From Pseudomonas sp. ADAK18 (GTDB taxonomy: Bacteria > Pseudomonadota > Gammaproteobacteria > Pseudomonadales > Pseudomonadaceae): DNA of 64,000 nt. Of this stretch, positions 1 through 12,849 are shown piece after piece (positions within the stretch are counted from its first letter, which is position 1; each line of letters opens with the position of its first letter). A program made the position numbers and the translations under genes. The stretch is taken from assembly GCF_012935695.1 (NCBI RefSeq), contig NZ_CP052859.1:3947001-4011000 (forward strand), in the 5' to 3' direction. The notes under the pieces are model-generated. The model saw only the letters and a program-made list of their open reading frames with translations. It did no database searches and was not told the origin of the DNA.

Positions 1-19
1 GCCGCCAGGGTTCTGGCGG

Positions 20-187
20 CAACGTTCTCAGGGCGGGGTGTAATTCCCCACCGGCGGTAATTGCGCGCAATGCGCATAGCCCGCGAGCGCTTGGCGCCTC
101 GAACTGCTTAGGCAGGACGGCGACAAGGTCAGCAGACCCGGTGTGATCCCGGGGCCGACGGTCATAGTCCGGATGAAGAGAGAACGG
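20..187 (+). promoter_or_regulatory. FMN riboswitch (RFN element)
   Basis: The leader carries the conserved blocks of the FMN aptamer in order: TTCTCAGGGCGGGGTG near 25-40, CCCCACCGGCGGTAAT near 48-62, AGCCCGCGAGCG near 79-90, GGTCAGCAGACCCGGTGTGA near 127-146, CCGACGGTCATAGTCCGGAT near 155-174, closing with GAGAACG. FMN binding to this RNA represses riboflavin genes. It sits 118 bp upstream of the lumazine synthase gene. A 7-bp hairpin at 1-20 just precedes it and may end a transcript from outside the window. Confidence 0.95.
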
Positions 188-274
188 GATTGGCGCCTAA
201 GGGCCGTGCGCAATCGATCATGCCTGGCATGGTGGGTGATGCCGTACCCTTAAATCCCATTCGATTCATAACGC

Positions 275-297
275 CCTGTTTTTTTCATAAACAGGAG
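275..297 (+). promoter_or_regulatory. RBS-sequestering hairpin, likely riboswitch expression platform
   Basis: CCTGTTT (275-281) pairs perfectly with AAACAGG (289-295) around a T-rich loop. The 3' arm covers the first bases of the Shine-Dalgarno AGGAG (293-297) of the ribH2 gene, whose ATG is at 305. The run of T is in the loop and not after the stem, so control of translation fits better than termination. The function is inferred. Confidence 0.55.
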
Positions 298-304
298 TCA
301 GAAC

Positions 305-814
305 ATGCAACCCACCGCAATTGACAGCAAAGCCAAAAACCATCACGGCGAGCGCGTCGCGTTTATCCAGGCCTGCTGGCACAAGGATATTGTCGATCAG
401 AGCCGTAAAGGTTTCCTCGCCGAGATGATCGCCCAGGGCTACCAGGAATCGGATATCGATTTCTTCGAAGTCGGCGGCGCCTTTGAAATGCCCCTGCACG
501 CCAAGCTGCTGGCCAAGACCGGCCGTTATGCCGGTATCGTCGCCGCTGCTCTGGTAGTGGACGGCGGGATCTACCGTCACGAGTTCGTCGCCCAGTCAGT
601 GGTCAGCGGCCTGATGCAGGTTCAGCTGGAAACCGAAGTGCCGGTGTTCTCGGTGTCGCTGACACCGCATCACTTCCACGCCGGCATGGAACACCAGACG
701 TTCTTTTTTGAGCACTTCGTGCACAAGGGCCAGGAAGCGGCGAAGACCTGTGCCGACACGCTGCACAAGATTCGTGCGTTGCGTCGTAATGAGCCACGGG
801 CTGTAGCGGTTTAA
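305..814 (+). CDS. ribH2: 6,7-dimethyl-8-ribityllumazine synthase, type II (RibH2-like)
   Basis: Lumazine synthase condenses 5-amino-6-ribitylamino-uracil with 3,4-dihydroxy-2-butanone 4-phosphate, the step before riboflavin synthase. The 169-residue protein has W25 at the ring-stacking position, the substrate loop GAFEMP (58-63) and the catalytic-type His in YRHEF (about 92). The extended N-terminus and HHFH near the C-terminus resemble Brucella/rhizobial RibH2 rather than the riboflavin-operon RibH. The gene stands alone behind an FMN riboswitch, as known for Brucella ribH2. AGGAG eight bases before ATG supports the start. A second, housekeeping ribH elsewhere in the genome is expected but cannot be seen here. 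Confidence 0.9.
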   Translation: MQPTAIDSKAKNHHGERVAFIQACWHKDIVDQSRKGFLAEMIAQGYQESDIDFFEVGGAFEMPLHAKLLAKTGRYAGIVAAALVVDGGIYRHEFVAQSVVSGLMQVQLETEVPVFSVSLTPHHFHAGMEHQTFFFEHFVHKGQEAAKTCADTLHKIRALRRNEPRAVAV

Positions 815-832
815 GCCACACTGCAAAACCAA

Positions 833-921
833 TGTGGGAGCGGGCTTGCTCGCGAAAGCGGTGGGTCAGTTGATACACTTTTGACTGACACTCCGCCTTC
901 GCGAGCAAGCCCGCTCCCACA
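833..921. repeat. REP doublet (REPIN), TGTGGGAGCGGGCTTGC type
   Basis: Two REP sequences in inverted orientation, TGTGGGAGCGGGCTTGCTCG and its reverse complement, flank a spacer of about 45 bases. It lies between the convergent ribH2 and astE genes. Confidence 0.9.
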
Positions 922-945
922 GTTGATTGCGATCAGCCCTGAAGT

Positions 946-1950
946 TTATGCGAGGCCTTTGTCCGTCGTCGGCACAATCAAGATCCCCGCCCGCAAACCA
1001 TTCCTCACCTTCGGGTTAGGGAAGATGATGCGTGCGCCCTCCTCCTCGATCACCCAGCGGCTCTTGGCAATGTCCTCGGCCAGCAGATAACCCTTTTTCA
1101 ACTCCGAGAAGTTTTCCACATCCGCCGGCAGGTGCAGGATGAACTCATCGCTGTGCTTGATCACTTCCCGGGACACGCTGAACAGTTGCAGGCCGTTCAG
1201 GCTTTCGGTTTCAGGCTCGTTGCCTTCAATGATCTGCTTGAGGCGGGTTTCCAGGCGCGACACATTCACCCCCTGGTTCTGCCCAAATGGCCGGGCCTTG
1301 CCCAGTTCCAGGGTGAACGCCTCGGCGCCCAACTGCTCGTAGGTGAAGGCAGAAAAGGTGATCGAATTCTTGTTCTGCAACAGCACGGCTTCCATGCCCG
1401 CAGCGCGCAGGCGTGCCAGCTCACGACGTGAATGCTGACGCCCTTCTTTCCACGGATACAGGGCGAACTGCTCGATCTTCGAGCCGCGAATGGCGGTGTG
1501 CAGGTCGTAATGCAGGCGCGAACGATCAGGCAGGCTGAAGAAACTTCGGGCCAACTGTTCAAGCTCAGCCGCGCGCAGGGCTTCCGGGCCACTGCTTTGT
1601 TCGTGACGGCCATTGAACAGCCGGTTGACGTCCTGTTCGAGGTAACGCTCGCCCCGGCGCATGGCTTCGGGGTTGCCGAACAGGAACAGAATACGTGCGC
1701 GCGGCTTGAGATCGCCGCGGGCGATGCCGTGCAGCAACCGGTCGAGCAATTCGATCGGTGCAGTTTCATTGCCGTGGATGCCGGACGACAGCAGCACGTC
1801 GCTGCCATTGTCCCGCGCCTCAGACGGACGCACTTCCAGCGCGCCCTCACTGAGCCAGCGCAATCGCACGCCTTCGACGGTCGTTTGAGTCTTCTCGGCC
1901 GGTTCGCGTCCGGCCAGGGTCAGTTCAAGCAGTTTGCCGAGGGCGAGCAT
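946..1950 (-). CDS. astE: Succinylglutamate desuccinylase (AstE/AruE)
   Basis: This is the last step of the arginine succinyltransferase pathway: N-succinylglutamate is hydrolysed to glutamate and succinate by a cytoplasmic zinc enzyme of the carboxypeptidase-like M14 clan. The 334-residue product has the zinc motif [10 protein letters not shown] (H59, E62) and the second zinc-ligand region [11 protein letters not shown] near 146-156, both typical of AstE. It is the last gene of the aru operon read right to left, starting 12 bp after the small gene upstream. The ATG at 1950 has GGAAG nearby. Length and motifs are normal for the family. Confidence 0.95.
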   Translation of the reverse strand: MLALGKLLELTLAGREPAEKTQTTVEGVRLRWLSEGALEVRPSEARDNGSDVLLSSGIHGNETAPIELLDRLLHGIARGDLKPRARILFLFGNPEAMRRGERYLEQDVNRLFNGRHEQSSGPEALRAAELEQLARSFFSLPDRSRLHYDLHTAIRGSKIEQFALYPWKEGRQHSRRELARLRAAGMEAVLLQNKNSITFSAFTYEQLGAEAFTLELGKARPFGQNQGVNVSRLETRLKQIIEGNEPETESLNGLQLFSVSREVIKHSDEFILHLPADVENFSELKKGYLLAEDIAKSRWVIEEEGARIIFPNPKVRNGLRAGILIVPTTDKGLA

Positions 1951-1962
1951 AGATCAGCTTCC

Positions 1963-2247
1963 TTAGTGGTTGCAGTCTGGACCGTGGACGTGATCTTCAT
2001 CATCACCGACGTCAGCCGGTTCCATTTCCAGTTGCAGGCTCATCAGGTTGGTGGCCAATGGGCGCATCAGCAGGTTGGCGTACTCGGAGTCGCCTTCTTC
2101 CACATCCACACCGATCAGCAGTTGGCCACGGCCGTCGTGCTGGATCCAGATTTCTTTGCCCTGCCAGATTACCGCGACGCGGGTGCAGGAGGTTTCCAAC
2201 TGAGTGCCATCGGTGTCTTCAAGGATCAGTTGCAGGGTGTCGGTCAT
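1963..2247 (-). CDS. Small conserved AST-operon protein of unknown function
   Basis: This 94-residue acidic protein ends in a His/Asp/Cys-rich tail (DEDHVHGPDCNH) that could bind metal. From memory, its position between astB and astE matches a small conserved gene of P. aeruginosa (PA0900) sometimes labelled topoisomerase II without good reason; no topoisomerase motif is visible. It contains ICQGKEIW-like hydrophobic patches but no membrane segment or signal peptide. It is almost certainly co-transcribed with the arginine catabolic genes. A role linked to the zinc enzyme AstE next door, such as metal supply, is only a guess. Confidence 0.8.
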   Translation of the reverse strand: MTDTLQLILEDTDGTQLETSCTRVAVIWQGKEIWIQHDGRGQLLIGVDVEEGDSEYANLLMRPLATNLMSLQLEMEPADVGDDEDHVHGPDCNH

Positions 2248-2269
2248 AAAATAGCTCTCATCTGGGGCA

Positions 2270-3616
2270 TTAATTGATCTGGAAAGGATAAACCGAGCCC
2301 AGTTTAAGGATTTGCGTCAGTTCATCCAGTGCCGTCCGGCACTCAAGCAGCAATTGCGGGTCAGCCAGGTCGGTTTCCCGCAGGCTGTCGCGGTAGTGCT
2401 TTTCGACCCAATGGGTCAGGGTGTCGTACAACGGCGCCGTCATGATAACCCCTGGGTTGACCGCCGCCAGTTCGGTTTCATTCAAGGCCACCCGCAAGCG
2501 CAGGCACGCCGGGCCGCCGCCGTTCTGCATGCTTTGCTTGAGGTCGAAAACTTTCACTTCGCGGATCAAGCCGCCGGAGGACGTCAGGCTTTGCAGGTAC
2601 CGCCAGACACGTTCATTGCTGCGGCACTCTTCCGGCACGATCAGCAGCATCGAGCCGTCAACACGGGTCAGCAACTGGCTGTTGAACAGGTAGGAACGCA
2701 CCGCATCTTCAACGCTGACCAGGGCACGAGGCACGCAGATCGACTGGAAATTGCCGCCACGTTTGCCGAGCTTGCCCTGCAACTCGCCGAGCATCTGCTC
2801 GGTATTGAGGAAGGCGTCCTCGTGATAGAACAGCACTTCACCGTTGCCCACCGCGATCACATCGTTGTGGAACACACCGGCATCGATCACCGCCGGATTC
2901 TGCTGCGCGAATACCACGCCATCATCTTGCAGGCCGTGCAGGCGGGCGACGGCCTGGGACGCTTCGAGGGTCTGGCGCGCCGGGTACTTTTGTGGCGCCG
3001 GGTAGCGGGTGTCGAACGCACTGCGGCCGAACACGAAAAACTCGACGCCAGCCTCGCCATAGTCACGGCAGAAACGCGTGTGGTTGGCCGCGCCTTCGTC
3101 ACCAAACTGCGCCACCGCTGGCAACGCAGCGTGATGGGCGAAGTGTTTCTGGTCAGCAAACATGGCCCCCAACACGCGGCTGGTGGTCGGGTGTTCGATG
3201 CTGCGGTGGTATTTGCAGTTGAGGTTGGCGGCGGTGAAATGCACGCGGCCATCGGCAGTGTCGGCACTCGGGCTGACAGTGGCAGCGTTGGCCACCCACA
3301 TGCTCGATGCCGAGCAACTGGCTACCAGCAACGGCATGGCCTGCTTGGCTGCTTGCTGGATCACTTGTGCGTCGGTGCCGGCAAAGCCGAGATTGCGCAG
3401 AGCCGCTACGTCAGGACGCTCCTGCGGGGCCAGCACCCCTTGCACAAAGCCCATTTCCATCAGGGCCTTCATTTTCGCCAGGCCTTGCAGCGCCGCTTCC
3501 TTCGGGTTGGAAGACTGCTGGCTGTTGCTCTGGGACGCGACGTTGCCGTAGGACAAACCGCCGTAGTTATGGGTCGGCCCCACTAGACCGTCAAAATTGA
3601 CTTCACAGGATTTCAT
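2270..3616 (-). CDS. astB: N-succinylarginine dihydrolase (AstB/AruB)
   Basis: The second step of the AST pathway: succinylarginine is hydrolysed to succinylornithine, CO2 and two ammonia. The protein has 448 residues, the normal length. It begins with the family hallmark [14 protein letters not shown] and keeps the active-site His region (KYHRSIEH) and the nucleophilic Cys late in the chain in [10 protein letters not shown]. It belongs to the guanidino-modifying (GME) superfamily with a five-bladed propeller fold. It lies between astD and the small gene on the same strand. A 189-bp gap upstream, filled by a REP array (3683-3803), separates it from astD. Confidence 0.95.
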   Translation of the reverse strand: MKSCEVNFDGLVGPTHNYGGLSYGNVASQSNSQQSSNPKEAALQGLAKMKALMEMGFVQGVLAPQERPDVAALRNLGFAGTDAQVIQQAAKQAMPLLVASCSASSMWVANAATVSPSADTADGRVHFTAANLNCKYHRSIEHPTTSRVLGAMFADQKHFAHHAALPAVAQFGDEGAANHTRFCRDYGEAGVEFFVFGRSAFDTRYPAPQKYPARQTLEASQAVARLHGLQDDGVVFAQQNPAVIDAGVFHNDVIAVGNGEVLFYHEDAFLNTEQMLGELQGKLGKRGGNFQSICVPRALVSVEDAVRSYLFNSQLLTRVDGSMLLIVPEECRSNERVWRYLQSLTSSGGLIREVKVFDLKQSMQNGGGPACLRLRVALNETELAAVNPGVIMTAPLYDTLTHWVEKHYRDSLRETDLADPQLLLECRTALDELTQILKLGSVYPFQIN

Positions 3617-3682
3617 CGGCGAGGCTCCACGAACATCTGTTTTTTATAGGCTTCAAATTACTTGAATACACCACAAATCAAA

Positions 3683-3803
3683 TATGGGAGCGGGCTTGTG
3701 TGGGAGCGGGCTTGCTCGCGAAGACGGTGGATCAGTTAATACATCCAGCGACTGACACACCGCCTTCGCGAGCAAGCCCGCTCCCACACAAGCCCGCACC
3801 TAC
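3683..3803. repeat. Nested REP array
   Basis: A complete REP doublet (3699-3788) sits inside a second, truncated REP pair: TATGGGAGCGGGCTTG precedes it and CAAGCCCGCACCTACA follows it. The whole array lies inside the aru operon, between astD and astB. Confidence 0.85.
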
Positions 3804-3805
3804 AT

Positions 3806-6297
<2,492 letters not shown>

Positions 6298-6352
6298 GCT
6301 ATCTCCTCAAACGGGCCGCTGGCTCCAGCCACCCGCGAAACTCTCGAATGCT

Positions 6353-7372
6353 TTAAACCGCCACCAGACGCACGCTGGCACCTTCACCGACGCCCAGGGC
6401 TTCGGCGGTTTCCAGGTCCAGGGTCACCGGCTTGCCTGGCGCGTAGTCCAGCTCCAGCATCACCGCGCGGTAATCCTGTAACTGCGCATTGCTGACCAGG
6501 TACTGACGACCGACACCCTTGACCCTCTCACCGATCTTCACCGGCACCACGCGGCTCTGGGCGATCGAACGAATGCCCGAGATCCGGGCGTGCAGCGTTG
6601 GGCCGCCGTCAAAGATGTCGATGTAATGATCGGTCTCAAAGCCTTCGCGCATCAGGATGTCAAAGGTGATCTGCGCCCGAGGATGCACCTGGCCCATGGC
6701 TTCCTGGGCTTCGTCCGGCAACAGCGGCACGTAGATCGGGTAATGCGGCATCAGCTCGGCAAGGAAGGTCCGACTCTTCAGCCCGCACAGGCGCTCGGCC
6801 TCGGCGTAGTTGAGGTCGAAGAAGTTGCGGCCAATGGCGTCCCAGAACGGCGAATCACCGTTCTCGTCGCTGTAGCCAACGATCTCGGTCACCACCGAAT
6901 CGGCGAAACGCTCGGGGTGGCTGGCGACGAACAACAAGCGGCCACGGGAGTTGAGTTCCGACCACGGCGACCCCACCAGCTCCGGCACCACGTAGAAGCT
7001 GGTCAGCAAGCTGTTGCCGGTCAGGTCATGGCACTGGGACAGAACATGGATCTTGTTGTGAATCTTCAGCTCGCGGGAAGCGTGCACGAAGGTTTCGTTA
7101 CGGAAGCTGTAGAACGGCTCCGAATAACCGGCCGAGGCGACGATGGCCGAACAGCCCACCAACTTGCCGGCTTCAGTGTCTTCAAGAACGAAGAAGTAAC
7201 TTTCTTCACCGTTGAAACTGACTTCGGCAGCGAAGGACGCTTCGCTTGCGGCGATCTTGTCGCTCAGGCGTTCGACATCATCCGGCAAGGAGGTGACACC
7301 AATCGGGCTGTCCGCAGCCAGACGCTGTACCTCGCCCAGATCAGCCATTTGCGCGGGGCGCATCACCAGCAT
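6353..7372 (-). CDS. aruF: Arginine/ornithine N-succinyltransferase, alpha subunit (AruF)
   Basis: Partner of AruG in the first step of arginine succinylation; the Pseudomonas enzyme also takes ornithine. I place the start at the ATG at 7372 (MLVMRPAQMADL), because AAGGAG lies eight bases upstream. An ATG further out at 7441 would add 23 residues with no family similarity. The 339-residue protein has the family blocks FYVVPELVGSPWSELNSRGR and DIFDGGPTLHARI. It follows aruC by about 190 bp, a gap that holds a REP doublet. Confidence 0.95.
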   Translation of the reverse strand: MLVMRPAQMADLGEVQRLAADSPIGVTSLPDDVERLSDKIAASEASFAAEVSFNGEESYFFVLEDTEAGKLVGCSAIVASAGYSEPFYSFRNETFVHASRELKIHNKIHVLSQCHDLTGNSLLTSFYVVPELVGSPWSELNSRGRLLFVASHPERFADSVVTEIVGYSDENGDSPFWDAIGRNFFDLNYAEAERLCGLKSRTFLAELMPHYPIYVPLLPDEAQEAMGQVHPRAQITFDILMREGFETDHYIDIFDGGPTLHARISGIRSIAQSRVVPVKIGERVKGVGRQYLVSNAQLQDYRAVMLELDYAPGKPVTLDLETAEALGVGEGASVRLVAV

Positions 7373-7441
7373 GGTGTCACTCCTTAACTCGAAAAATTCA
7401 TAGAAAAATACCGGACAGATTTGAATCAACACAGACCCCAA

Positions 7442-7531
7442 TGTGGGAGCGGGCTTGCTCGCGAATGCGGAGTGTCAGTCAATATCTCTGGCGACTGAAC
7501 CACCGCTTTCGCGAGCAAGCCCGCTCCCACA
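7442..7531. repeat. REP doublet, TGTGGGAGCGGGCTTGC type
   Basis: An inverted pair of REP sequences with about 45 bases between the arms, lying in the gap between aruC and aruF inside the operon. Confidence 0.9.
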
Positions 7532-7564
7532 TTTGATCCGGTCCGGCAAATAAATGTGTGTCTA

Positions 7565-8944
<1,380 letters not shown>

Positions 8945-9015
8945 GGCGCAGTTTAAACTGATGGCGAGAGTTTGCGGCCACGCAACTGGAATTTTGCTGC
9001 GCACAGAATTTTGGA

Positions 9016-9996
9016 TCAGCCGCGCTCGGACGGCACCGACGACAATTCAAACGGGCTGCTGCTGCGGCGCTGGTTGCGGTCTTCGCGAGGGGTGGCGCCA
9101 AAGAAGTTGCGGTAGGCGCTGGAGAAGTGCGGTCCTGAGGAGAAGCCGCACGACAGGCCGATCTGGATGATCGACTTGCTGGTTTGCATCAACATCTGCC
9201 GGGCCTTGTTCAGGCGCAGTTCCAGATAGTACTGGCTGGGGACGCGATTGAGGTACTGCTTGAAGATCCGCTCCAATTGTCGTCGCGAGACGCACACATG
9301 CTGGGCGATTTCGTCGGTGGTCAGCGGTTCTTCGATGTTGGCTTCCATCAGCAACACGGCCTGGGTCAACTTCGGATGGCTGGAACCCAGGCGGTTTTGC
9401 AATGGAATACGCTGACGCTCGCCGCCTTCGCGGATGCGCTCCACCACCAACTCTTCCGATACCGCACCGGCCAGTTCAGCGCCGTGGTCGCGGGCCAACA
9501 CCGCCAGCAGTAGGTCGAGCACCGACAGGCCACCGCAGGCGGTCAGGCGATCACGGTCCCAGTCAAACAGATGGCTGGTGGCGATAACCTTGGGGAAGCG
9601 CTCGGCAAAATCATCCTGCCAGCGCCAATGCACGGCGGCGCGATAGCCGTCGAGCAAGCCCAACTGCGCCAGTGGATAGACACCTGCCGACAAACCACCG
9701 ATCACACACCCAGAACGCACCAATTGCTTGAGGGCGCTGCTCAACGGTGAAGCCAGCGCGGTCGGTGGCTCATCCGCCAACAGGAACAGCTTCTGAAAGC
9801 CTTCCAGCTTGCCGGCCCAAGGCTCACCCGGCAATTGCCAGGCGCCTTCGATCGGCGGTTCAGCCTGGAGAAACGACAACTCGTACACCACGTCCGGATG
9901 CACCCGCTGAGCAACGCGCAAGGCCTCCTCAGCCAGCGCAAGCGTCAGGGCTTTAGTGCTGGGCCAAATCAGGAAACCAATTCGATGGGCGGTCAT
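9016..9996 (-). CDS. argR: Transcriptional regulator ArgR (AraC/XylS family)
   Basis: Master regulator of arginine metabolism in Pseudomonas; in the presence of arginine it activates aot and aru genes and represses synthesis genes. It is unrelated to E. coli ArgR. The 326-residue protein has an N-terminal DJ-1/PfpI-like domain (about 1-190, starting MTAHRIGFLIWPSTKALT) and a C-terminal double AraC HTH domain (about 220-310) with TDEIAQHVCVSRRQLERIF and IIQIGLSCGFSSGPHFSSAY. It lies at the end of the aot transporter operon, as in P. aeruginosa, with a REP doublet between. Confidence 0.96.
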   Translation of the reverse strand: MTAHRIGFLIWPSTKALTLALAEEALRVAQRVHPDVVYELSFLQAEPPIEGAWQLPGEPWAGKLEGFQKLFLLADEPPTALASPLSSALKQLVRSGCVIGGLSAGVYPLAQLGLLDGYRAAVHWRWQDDFAERFPKVIATSHLFDWDRDRLTACGGLSVLDLLLAVLARDHGAELAGAVSEELVVERIREGGERQRIPLQNRLGSSHPKLTQAVLLMEANIEEPLTTDEIAQHVCVSRRQLERIFKQYLNRVPSQYYLELRLNKARQMLMQTSKSIIQIGLSCGFSSGPHFSSAYRNFFGATPREDRNQRRSSSPFELSSVPSERG

Positions 9997-10087
9997 GGAG
10001 TGCTATCCGAAACGAAAAACAGTGTTAAAGGCATCGCTAATGCTAGCCCGTAAGTGAACACAAATCTTAAAACCGATGAAGATCAAA

Positions 10088-10177
10088 TGTGGGAGCTGGC
10101 TGGCCTGCGATGGCGCCAGCACATTCAACATTCCTATCGCCTGACACTACGCTATCGCAGGTAAGCCAGCTCCCACA
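10088..10177. repeat. REP doublet, variant GGGAGCTGGCTGGCC
   Basis: Inverted arms TGTGGGAGCTGGCTGGCCTGCGATGG-like and CTATCGCAGGTAAGCCAGCTCCCACA-like enclose a short spacer. It lies between aotP and argR, which are otherwise in one operon. Confidence 0.85.
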
Positions 10178-10244
10178 CTGGACCGGGGTTAGCCTGTAAG
10201 CCGCGCGAAGCATGCCCTATATCAGTGCACAACGGCAGCCTTGA

Positions 10245-11009
10245 TTACTTCAAGCTGCCGGAAAGGAACTGCTGCAAACGCTCGGATTGTGGGTTGACCA
10301 GTACTTCACGCGGGTTACCACGCTCCTCGACGATACCTTTGTGCAGGAACACCAACTGGTTGGAGACTTCACGGGCAAAGCCCATTTCGTGGGTCACCAC
10401 TACCATGGTCCGACCTTCCTGGGCCAGGTCCTGCATCACCTTGAGCACTTCGCCTACCAGCTCCGGGTCGAGGGCCGAAGTCGGCTCGTCGAACAGCATC
10501 ACTTCAGGTTCCATCGCCAAGGCACGGGCAATCGCCACGCGCTGCTGCTCGCCACCGGACATATGGCCGGGGAACGCATCCTTACGATGAGCGACGCCGA
10601 CCTTGGCCAAGTAGTGCTCAGCCTTTTCCCGCGCATCTTTTTTCGACATGCCGAGAACGTGGACTGGCGCTTCCATGACGTTTTCCAACGCGGTCATGTG
10701 CGACCACAGGTTGAAATGCTGGAACACCATGGACAGTCGCGAACGCATGCGTTGCAGCTGCTTAGGGTCCGCCGCCTTCATGGCGCCGTCCTTGTTGGCC
10801 ACCAGTTTCAGCTCTTCGTTATTGAGCAGAATCTTGCCGGCGTGGGGTTGCTCCAGCAGGTTGATGCAGCGCAAAAAGGTACTTTTACCCGAACCACTGG
10901 AGCCGATGATGCTGATCACATCACCGGCCGCGGCGGCCAGGGACACACCCTTGAGCACTTCATGACTGCCATAGCGTTTATGCAGGTCTTGGACTTCAAG
11001 TTTGTACAT
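10245..11009 (-). CDS. aotP: Arginine/ornithine ABC transporter, ATP-binding protein AotP
   Basis: Cytoplasmic ATPase of the arginine/ornithine importer. The 254-residue protein has Walker A GSSGSGKST, the signature MSGGEQQR and Walker [14 protein letters not shown], followed by the switch His in VVTHEMGF. I chose the ATG at 11009 (MYKLEVQDLHKRYG), which matches my recollection of AotP/HisP; a GTG at 11024 would add five residues. It follows aotO by 27 bp in the aotJQMOP-argR operon. Confidence 0.95.
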   Translation of the reverse strand: MYKLEVQDLHKRYGSHEVLKGVSLAAAAGDVISIIGSSGSGKSTFLRCINLLEQPHAGKILLNNEELKLVANKDGAMKAADPKQLQRMRSRLSMVFQHFNLWSHMTALENVMEAPVHVLGMSKKDAREKAEHYLAKVGVAHRKDAFPGHMSGGEQQRVAIARALAMEPEVMLFDEPTSALDPELVGEVLKVMQDLAQEGRTMVVVTHEMGFAREVSNQLVFLHKGIVEERGNPREVLVNPQSERLQQFLSGSLK

Positions 11010-11036
11010 GCGGTCGGTTCTCACAAAAACAGTTGG

Positions 11037-12149
11037 TCAGTCGTTGAGCAAGCGCCCGTGACGCAGCGCTTCGCGCCCCGCCACCTTGGCCAGCCAGAAA
11101 CCCGCTTGGGCATAACGTAGCCGTTCAACGGCAAACAACACCCCAGGCGTGCCAGCGCAGACAATGCTGACGCGGTCGGTCAAGGGATCAATCACTTCAA
11201 ACAGAGGGTCGCCCGCTTCCACCCACTCACCGGCGCGGCGCAGGTAACTGATCACCCCCGCATGGGGCGCGAACAGCAATTCGGTACCTTCGAAAGGCAT
11301 GCCTTCGCAGGGTTCATGGGCCGGTTGTGGCCACTCCCCTTTTATCAAACCTTGCTCGGCGAGAAAGGCCAGGATGCCTTCAGCGTGGAAAATCGCTTCA
11401 TCTCGACCCGTGTCAGCCTGACCACCCAATTCCAGCGTCGTCGCCAGGCACGCCAGGGGAATCTGCGCCTCGGGGAACTCCCGGGACAAGCGCAACCATG
11501 GCAGCGAGCAGGCTTCGTCAAAGGAACTGCCGCCGGAGTCTTCCGCCAGCAAGCCGACCTTCACATTCAAATGTGCCGACAGCGAACGCCACTGCGGCCA
11601 ATGCTGGGGCAGCGCGTACATGTGCAGCGCGGCTTCGGCGTCGCAGTGGAGGTCGAGTACCACGTCGGCGGTGCAGGCATGGCTCAGCAACACCCGCTGC
11701 ATGCCTTGCAATTGACTGCTCGGCGGCGGCAAAGCGTTGAGCGCATCAGTCATGGCCTGACGGACCAGTCGCACATTGGCGTGGGGATCATCTCCCAGGC
11801 GGCCCTTGAGCAACTCGGCAACCGGCTCGCTCAACTCGACGAAGTCACGGTTGAAATTTTTGCCGCTGCCGACTTCGAAACGCCCTTGGTGAGCGCCTTG
11901 CAGCAGTTGCCCCAAGCCCATCGGGTTGGCCACCGGCACCAGCTCGATCACGCCGTTGAGGGCGCCTTGCTGCTCCAGTTCGACCAGGCGTTTTTTCAAC
12001 TCCCAGGCAGTGCGCATGCCCGGCAATTCGTCGGCGTGCAGGCTGGCCTGGATATAGGCCTTGCGCTCGCCGCTGCCGAAACGGAACACCGCCAGTTGGC
12101 GCTCGCAGCCCAGGTGCCCCCAGGGCAACACGTGATCGATACGTTCCAT
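11037..12149 (-). CDS. aotO: AotO, succinylglutamate desuccinylase/aspartoacylase-family protein
   Basis: The 370-residue protein belongs to the AstE/aspartoacylase zinc family: QASLHADELPG holds the first zinc ligands (H-x-x-E) and VLDLHCDAEAALH the later His. The C-terminal part has a biotinyl/lipoyl-like hairpin. It sits inside the transporter operon, one base from aotM, as in P. aeruginosa, where aotO is reported as not required for uptake. A peptidase or deacylase acting on arginine derivatives seems likely, but the substrate is unknown. Confidence 0.9.
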   Translation of the reverse strand: MERIDHVLPWGHLGCERQLAVFRFGSGERKAYIQASLHADELPGMRTAWELKKRLVELEQQGALNGVIELVPVANPMGLGQLLQGAHQGRFEVGSGKNFNRDFVELSEPVAELLKGRLGDDPHANVRLVRQAMTDALNALPPPSSQLQGMQRVLLSHACTADVVLDLHCDAEAALHMYALPQHWPQWRSLSAHLNVKVGLLAEDSGGSSFDEACSLPWLRLSREFPEAQIPLACLATTLELGGQADTGRDEAIFHAEGILAFLAEQGLIKGEWPQPAHEPCEGMPFEGTELLFAPHAGVISYLRRAGEWVEAGDPLFEVIDPLTDRVSIVCAGTPGVLFAVERLRYAQAGFWLAKVAGREALRHGRLLND

Positions 12150-12150
12150 A

Positions 12151-12849
12151 TCAGTGCTTCCGTGGAGCCAGGTAGCTCAGCCAGCGGCGCTCGGCCAACT
12201 TGAACAGGCGTACCAGGATGAAGGTCAGGCACAGGTAGAACACGCCGGCGGTGATATAGGCTTCGAACGGCAAGTAGTACTGGGCGTTCACCGTGCGCGC
12301 GGCACCGGTGATGTCGATCAGCGTGACGATGGAAGCCAAGCTGGTGGTCTGCAGCATCATGATCACTTCGTTGCTGTACTGCGGCAGTGCCCGGCGCAGG
12401 GCTGACGGCAGCAGGATCCGGCGATACAGCTTGTAGCGCGACATGCCCATGGCCTTGGCCGCCTCGATCTCGCCATGGGGCGTGGCCTTGAGGCTACCGG
12501 CAATGATCTCGGCGGTGTAGGCACTGGTGTTGATGGCAAAGGCCAGGCAGGCGCAGAAGGTCGCGCTGGACAGCAACGGCCACAGGAAGCTTTCACGCAC
12601 CGCTTCAAACTGGGCCAAGCCGTAGTAGATCAAGAACAGCTGCACCAGCATCGGCGTGCCGCGGATCACGTAGGTGTAAAGCCAGGCGGCGCCGTTGACG
12701 ACCGGCTGCTTGGACACACGCATCAGGCCCAAAGGCAACGCCGCGAGCAAACCGAAGAACAGCGAGATGGCCAACAATTTCAGAGTGGTCAGCAAGCCGC
12801 CGAGGTACAGCGGCATCGCCTCCCAGATGACGTTGTAGTCGAAGATCAT
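12151..12849 (-). CDS. aotM: Arginine/ornithine ABC transporter permease AotM
   Basis: Inner-membrane permease of the HisM/GlnP family, 232 residues with about five membrane segments. The EAA loop that contacts the ATPase is visible as EAAKAMGMSRYKLYRRILLP (about 135-154). It pairs with AotQ as a heterodimer. Its start overlaps the stop of aotQ by four bases (12846-12849), a sign of translational coupling. Confidence 0.95.
   Translation of the reverse strand: MIFDYNVIWEAMPLYLGGLLTTLKLLAISLFFGLLAALPLGLMRVSKQPVVNGAAWLYTYVIRGTPMLVQLFLIYYGLAQFEAVRESFLWPLLSSATFCACLAFAINTSAYTAEIIAGSLKATPHGEIEAAKAMGMSRYKLYRRILLPSALRRALPQYSNEVIMMLQTTSLASIVTLIDITGAARTVNAQYYLPFEAYITAGVFYLCLTFILVRLFKLAERRWLSYLAPRKH

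Noticed and set aside
2312..3586. 424-residue frame antisense to astB
   Set aside because: Shadow of a real gene with full AstB motifs; low-complexity His/Arg/Gln-rich product.
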